Positions 22,538 through 23,813 of a stretch of DNA of 23,813 nt are shown here, piece after piece. Within the stretch, counting starts at the first letter, position 1; the number at the start of each line of letters is the position of its first letter. The stretch is from JAVBLD01 sp031553705 (lineage in GTDB: Bacteria > Bacteroidota > Bacteroidia > Bacteroidales > Marinifilaceae), in the NCBI GenBank assembly GCA_031553705.1, contig JAVBLD010000068.1:1-23813 (forward strand), written 5' to 3'. A program made the translations under genes and the position numbers. The notes under the pieces are model-generated. The model had not been told where the DNA came from, did not search any database, and was given only the letters and a program-made list of their open reading frames with translations.

Positions 22538-22611
22538 GGTGTGGTAGTTCAGCTGGTTAGAATACGTGCCTGTCACGCACGGGGTCGCGGGTTCGAGTCC
22601 CGTCCATACCG
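22538..22611 (+). tRNA. tRNA-Asp (anticodon GTC), second copy
   Basis: This 74-base copy is nearly identical to the first and 31 bases downstream. The acceptor GGTGTGG pairs with CCATACC, including a G-T pair at position 4-69 where copy one has C-G. The discriminator G is kept. Both are probably cut from one precursor, which ends at the terminator at 22648-22680. Its 3' end faces the right-hand integrase region. Confidence 0.96.
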
Positions 22612-22647
22612 CCAAGGGTCTAAGACAAAAGACGCCAAAAGTAAGAC

Positions 22648-22680
22648 AAACCCTTCATATTCAGCGAATATGAAGGGTTT
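22648..22680 (+). terminator. Rho-independent terminator of the tRNA-Asp transcript
   Basis: AAACCCTTCATATTC (22648-22662) and GAATATGAAGGGTTT (22666-22680) form a perfect 15-bp stem with a 3-base loop, followed by TTTATTT. It mirrors the terminator between tRNA-Lys and the left integrase. Confidence 0.9.
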
Positions 22681-22707
22681 TTTATTTGTATTCTGTCAGT
22701 CAAGGGA

Positions 22708-22849
22708 GACAGTTTAGTGCCAAAAAAAGACAGTTTCGTTGACTTAAACTGTACCCCTTTTTCAATTTTACCAAGGGGTACACTTTTTTGAGGACAAGGG
22801 GGTACAGTTTGTCCAAAATTGGCAGTTTGTTGTCGCGTATTGGCAGTGT
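22708..22849. repeat. Repeat cluster upstream of the right integrase (putative arm-type sites)
   Basis: Direct copies of CAGTTT-type words occur as GACAGTTT (22708 and 22729), GGGGGTACAGTTT (22798-22810) and GGCAGTTT (22821), with GGCAGTGT at 22842. An inverted AAACTGTACCCC (22746-22757) faces GGGGTACA (22775-22782) and the 22798 copy. ATTGGCAG occurs at 22818-22825 and 22839-22846. The density and position just before int suggest integrase/excisionase binding sites; this is inference. Confidence 0.5.
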
Positions 22850-22879
22850 GCATATAACTCATTTAGAGATAGTTCAAAG

Positions 22880-22887
22880 TAATTTTG
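22880..22887 (+). promoter_or_regulatory. Possible -7 box of the right integrase
   Basis: TAATTTTG matches TAnnTTTG and lies exactly 20 bases before the ATG at 22908, the same distance as TAGTTTTG before the left integrase ATG. No TTTG is seen 19 bases upstream. Confidence 0.45.
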
Positions 22888-22907
22888 TAACATTAAAAAA
22901 TGAGTTT

Positions 22908-23687
22908 ATGAAAAGTACATTTCGGATTCTTTTCTACCTGAAAAGAGACAAACAAAAAGTTGACGGCACTGTCCCTGTATGGTGTCGAATTACAGTTGAC
23001 GGACAAGCAACTCGCTTTAATACCAAGTCCGACATTAATCCTAATATTTGGGATTCCAAAGCTGCAAAAGCAAAGGGTAAAACAAAAGAGGCAATGGAAA
23101 TCGATTCCCTTTTGGATACCATCCAAGCAAGTATCTACAAAGTTTACTACGATTTACAGACACGGGAAAATAACGTGACCGCAGAACGTGTGAAGAACAT
23201 CTTTCTCGGCATCGAAGTCAAACATCAAACCGTACTGGAATTATTCAAACGTCATAATGAAGATGTAGAAAAATTGGTCGGTATCAGCAAAACCAAGGGA
23301 ACGCTTCAAAAGTATGAAGTTGCCTATAAACGATTATCCGATTTCATCAAATTACAGTACAATACTACCGACATCTCCCTAAAAGACATCAATCACATGT
23401 TTCTTAGCGATTTTGAGATATATTTGATGACTTCCTGCAAATGTGGCCCGAATACCACAGCCAAATTCATGCAACGTTTCCGTACCATTATTATAATGGC
23501 AAAGAATAACGGTTGGATTCATACCGACCCATTTGCCAATTATAAGATAAGGTTTAAAAAGGTTGACCGTGGTTATCTGACCCATGAACAAATCGAAATC
23601 CTAATGCAAAAGAGATTCTCTACCAAACGGCTTGAACAAGTGCGAGACATTTTCGTATTTTCATGTTTTTGCAACCTAACGCAGTAG
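22908..23687 (+). pseudogene. Truncated tyrosine integrase of an integrative element (Arm-DNA-bind_5 type)
   Basis: From the ATG at 22908 the frame encodes 259 residues. The N-terminal Arm-type DNA-binding domain (about 1-90) opens MKSTFRILFYLKRDKQKVDGTVP, as in Bacteroidota ICE and mobilisable-element integrases. A SAM-like core-binding domain follows (about 105-205), then the first helix of the catalytic domain (GYLTHEQIEILMQ to RDIFVFSCF). Homology ends after FSCF near 23669 and the frame reads CNLTQ-stop. Intact relatives are around 400 residues and continue with a TGL-type segment, then the catalytic Arg, His-x-x-Arg and Tyr, all absent here. The upstream frame extends to an ATG at 22788, but 22908 gives the family's usual N-terminus. 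It cannot catalyse recombination as read. Confidence 0.82.
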
Positions 23688-23813
23688 CAGCAAGGAAAGA
23701 AAAAGAAAGGTAATCGAATAGTTATCAGCAAACTATGTCTTTCGGTGGCTTTAGCTGTCTGATGCCGAAATTGCCGAAAAATGCAAAAGAAAGAAGCTTT
23801 TCCGCTTCTATAT
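23670..23813. other. Foreign sequence after the integrase breakpoint
   Basis: None of the three plus-strand frames continues integrase homology past 23669. A short frame from ATG 23735 (MSFGGFSCLMPKLPKNAKER...) is open to the window edge but I do not recognise it. This may be the start of another inserted element or sequence joined by deletion. Confidence 0.35.

Noticed and set aside
1..23813. CRISPR array, complete insertion sequence or toxin-antitoxin pair
   Set aside because: No regularly spaced long direct repeats, no transposase frame with terminal inverted repeats, and no paired small genes of that kind were seen.

Overview
The window looks like chromosome from a member of the order Bacteroidales, most likely Bacteroides or Parabacteroides. 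The genes are Bacteroidota-type, and many start regions carry the Bacteroidota -7 box TAnnTTTG, twice with a perfect TTTG element 19 bases upstream. No strong Shine-Dalgarno sites are visible, and most intergenic hairpins are A/T-flanked. The genus assignment is inference; no rRNA marker is present.

Layout. 1-300: edge of an integrative element. The first codons of a tyrosine integrase run off the left end on the minus strand, preceded by repeats and a terminator. 301-2570: tRNA-Lys(TTT), a YigZ/IMPACT-family gene and dnaA, all on the minus strand. 2571-2956: AT-rich gap. 2957-8101: an envelope block with an MCE (MlaD-like) lipid-transport protein and an N-acetylmuramoyl-L-alanine amidase (minus), divergent from an LptD-like LPS assembly protein (plus). 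8133-10852: rlmB and an Uup-like ABC-F ATPase (minus). 11175-12806: pruA (plus). 12873-14063: BamA/TamA-like barrel (minus). 14277-15767: Wzx/MurJ-like flippase (plus). 15863-18474: small outer-membrane barrel, pyruvate kinase and type II dehydroquinase (minus). 18748-20232: xerD and a HEAT-repeat protein (plus). 20278-22177: glmM and gcvH (minus). 22432-22611: two tRNA-Asp(GTC) genes. 22648-23813: terminator, repeat cluster and a truncated tyrosine integrase, the edge of a second integrative element.

The centre is ordinary core genome: replication initiation, chromosome dimer resolution, translation-related factors, central metabolism, and envelope biogenesis (LptD, MCE, amidase, GlmM, flippase and barrels). 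The unusual signal is at the edges. Both ends have the order tRNA gene, terminator, repeats, integrase start, with the integrases pointing outward. The two integrase leaders share a 15-mer (13 of 15 bases identical) placed 61-62 bases before the ATG, an identically spaced -7 box, and matching N-termini (MKSxF...FY). I infer two related integrative elements beside tRNA-Lys and tRNA-Asp. The right-hand integrase is broken just before its catalytic core. A second notable point is that the adjacent amidase and MCE proteins end in similar SPOR-like modules.
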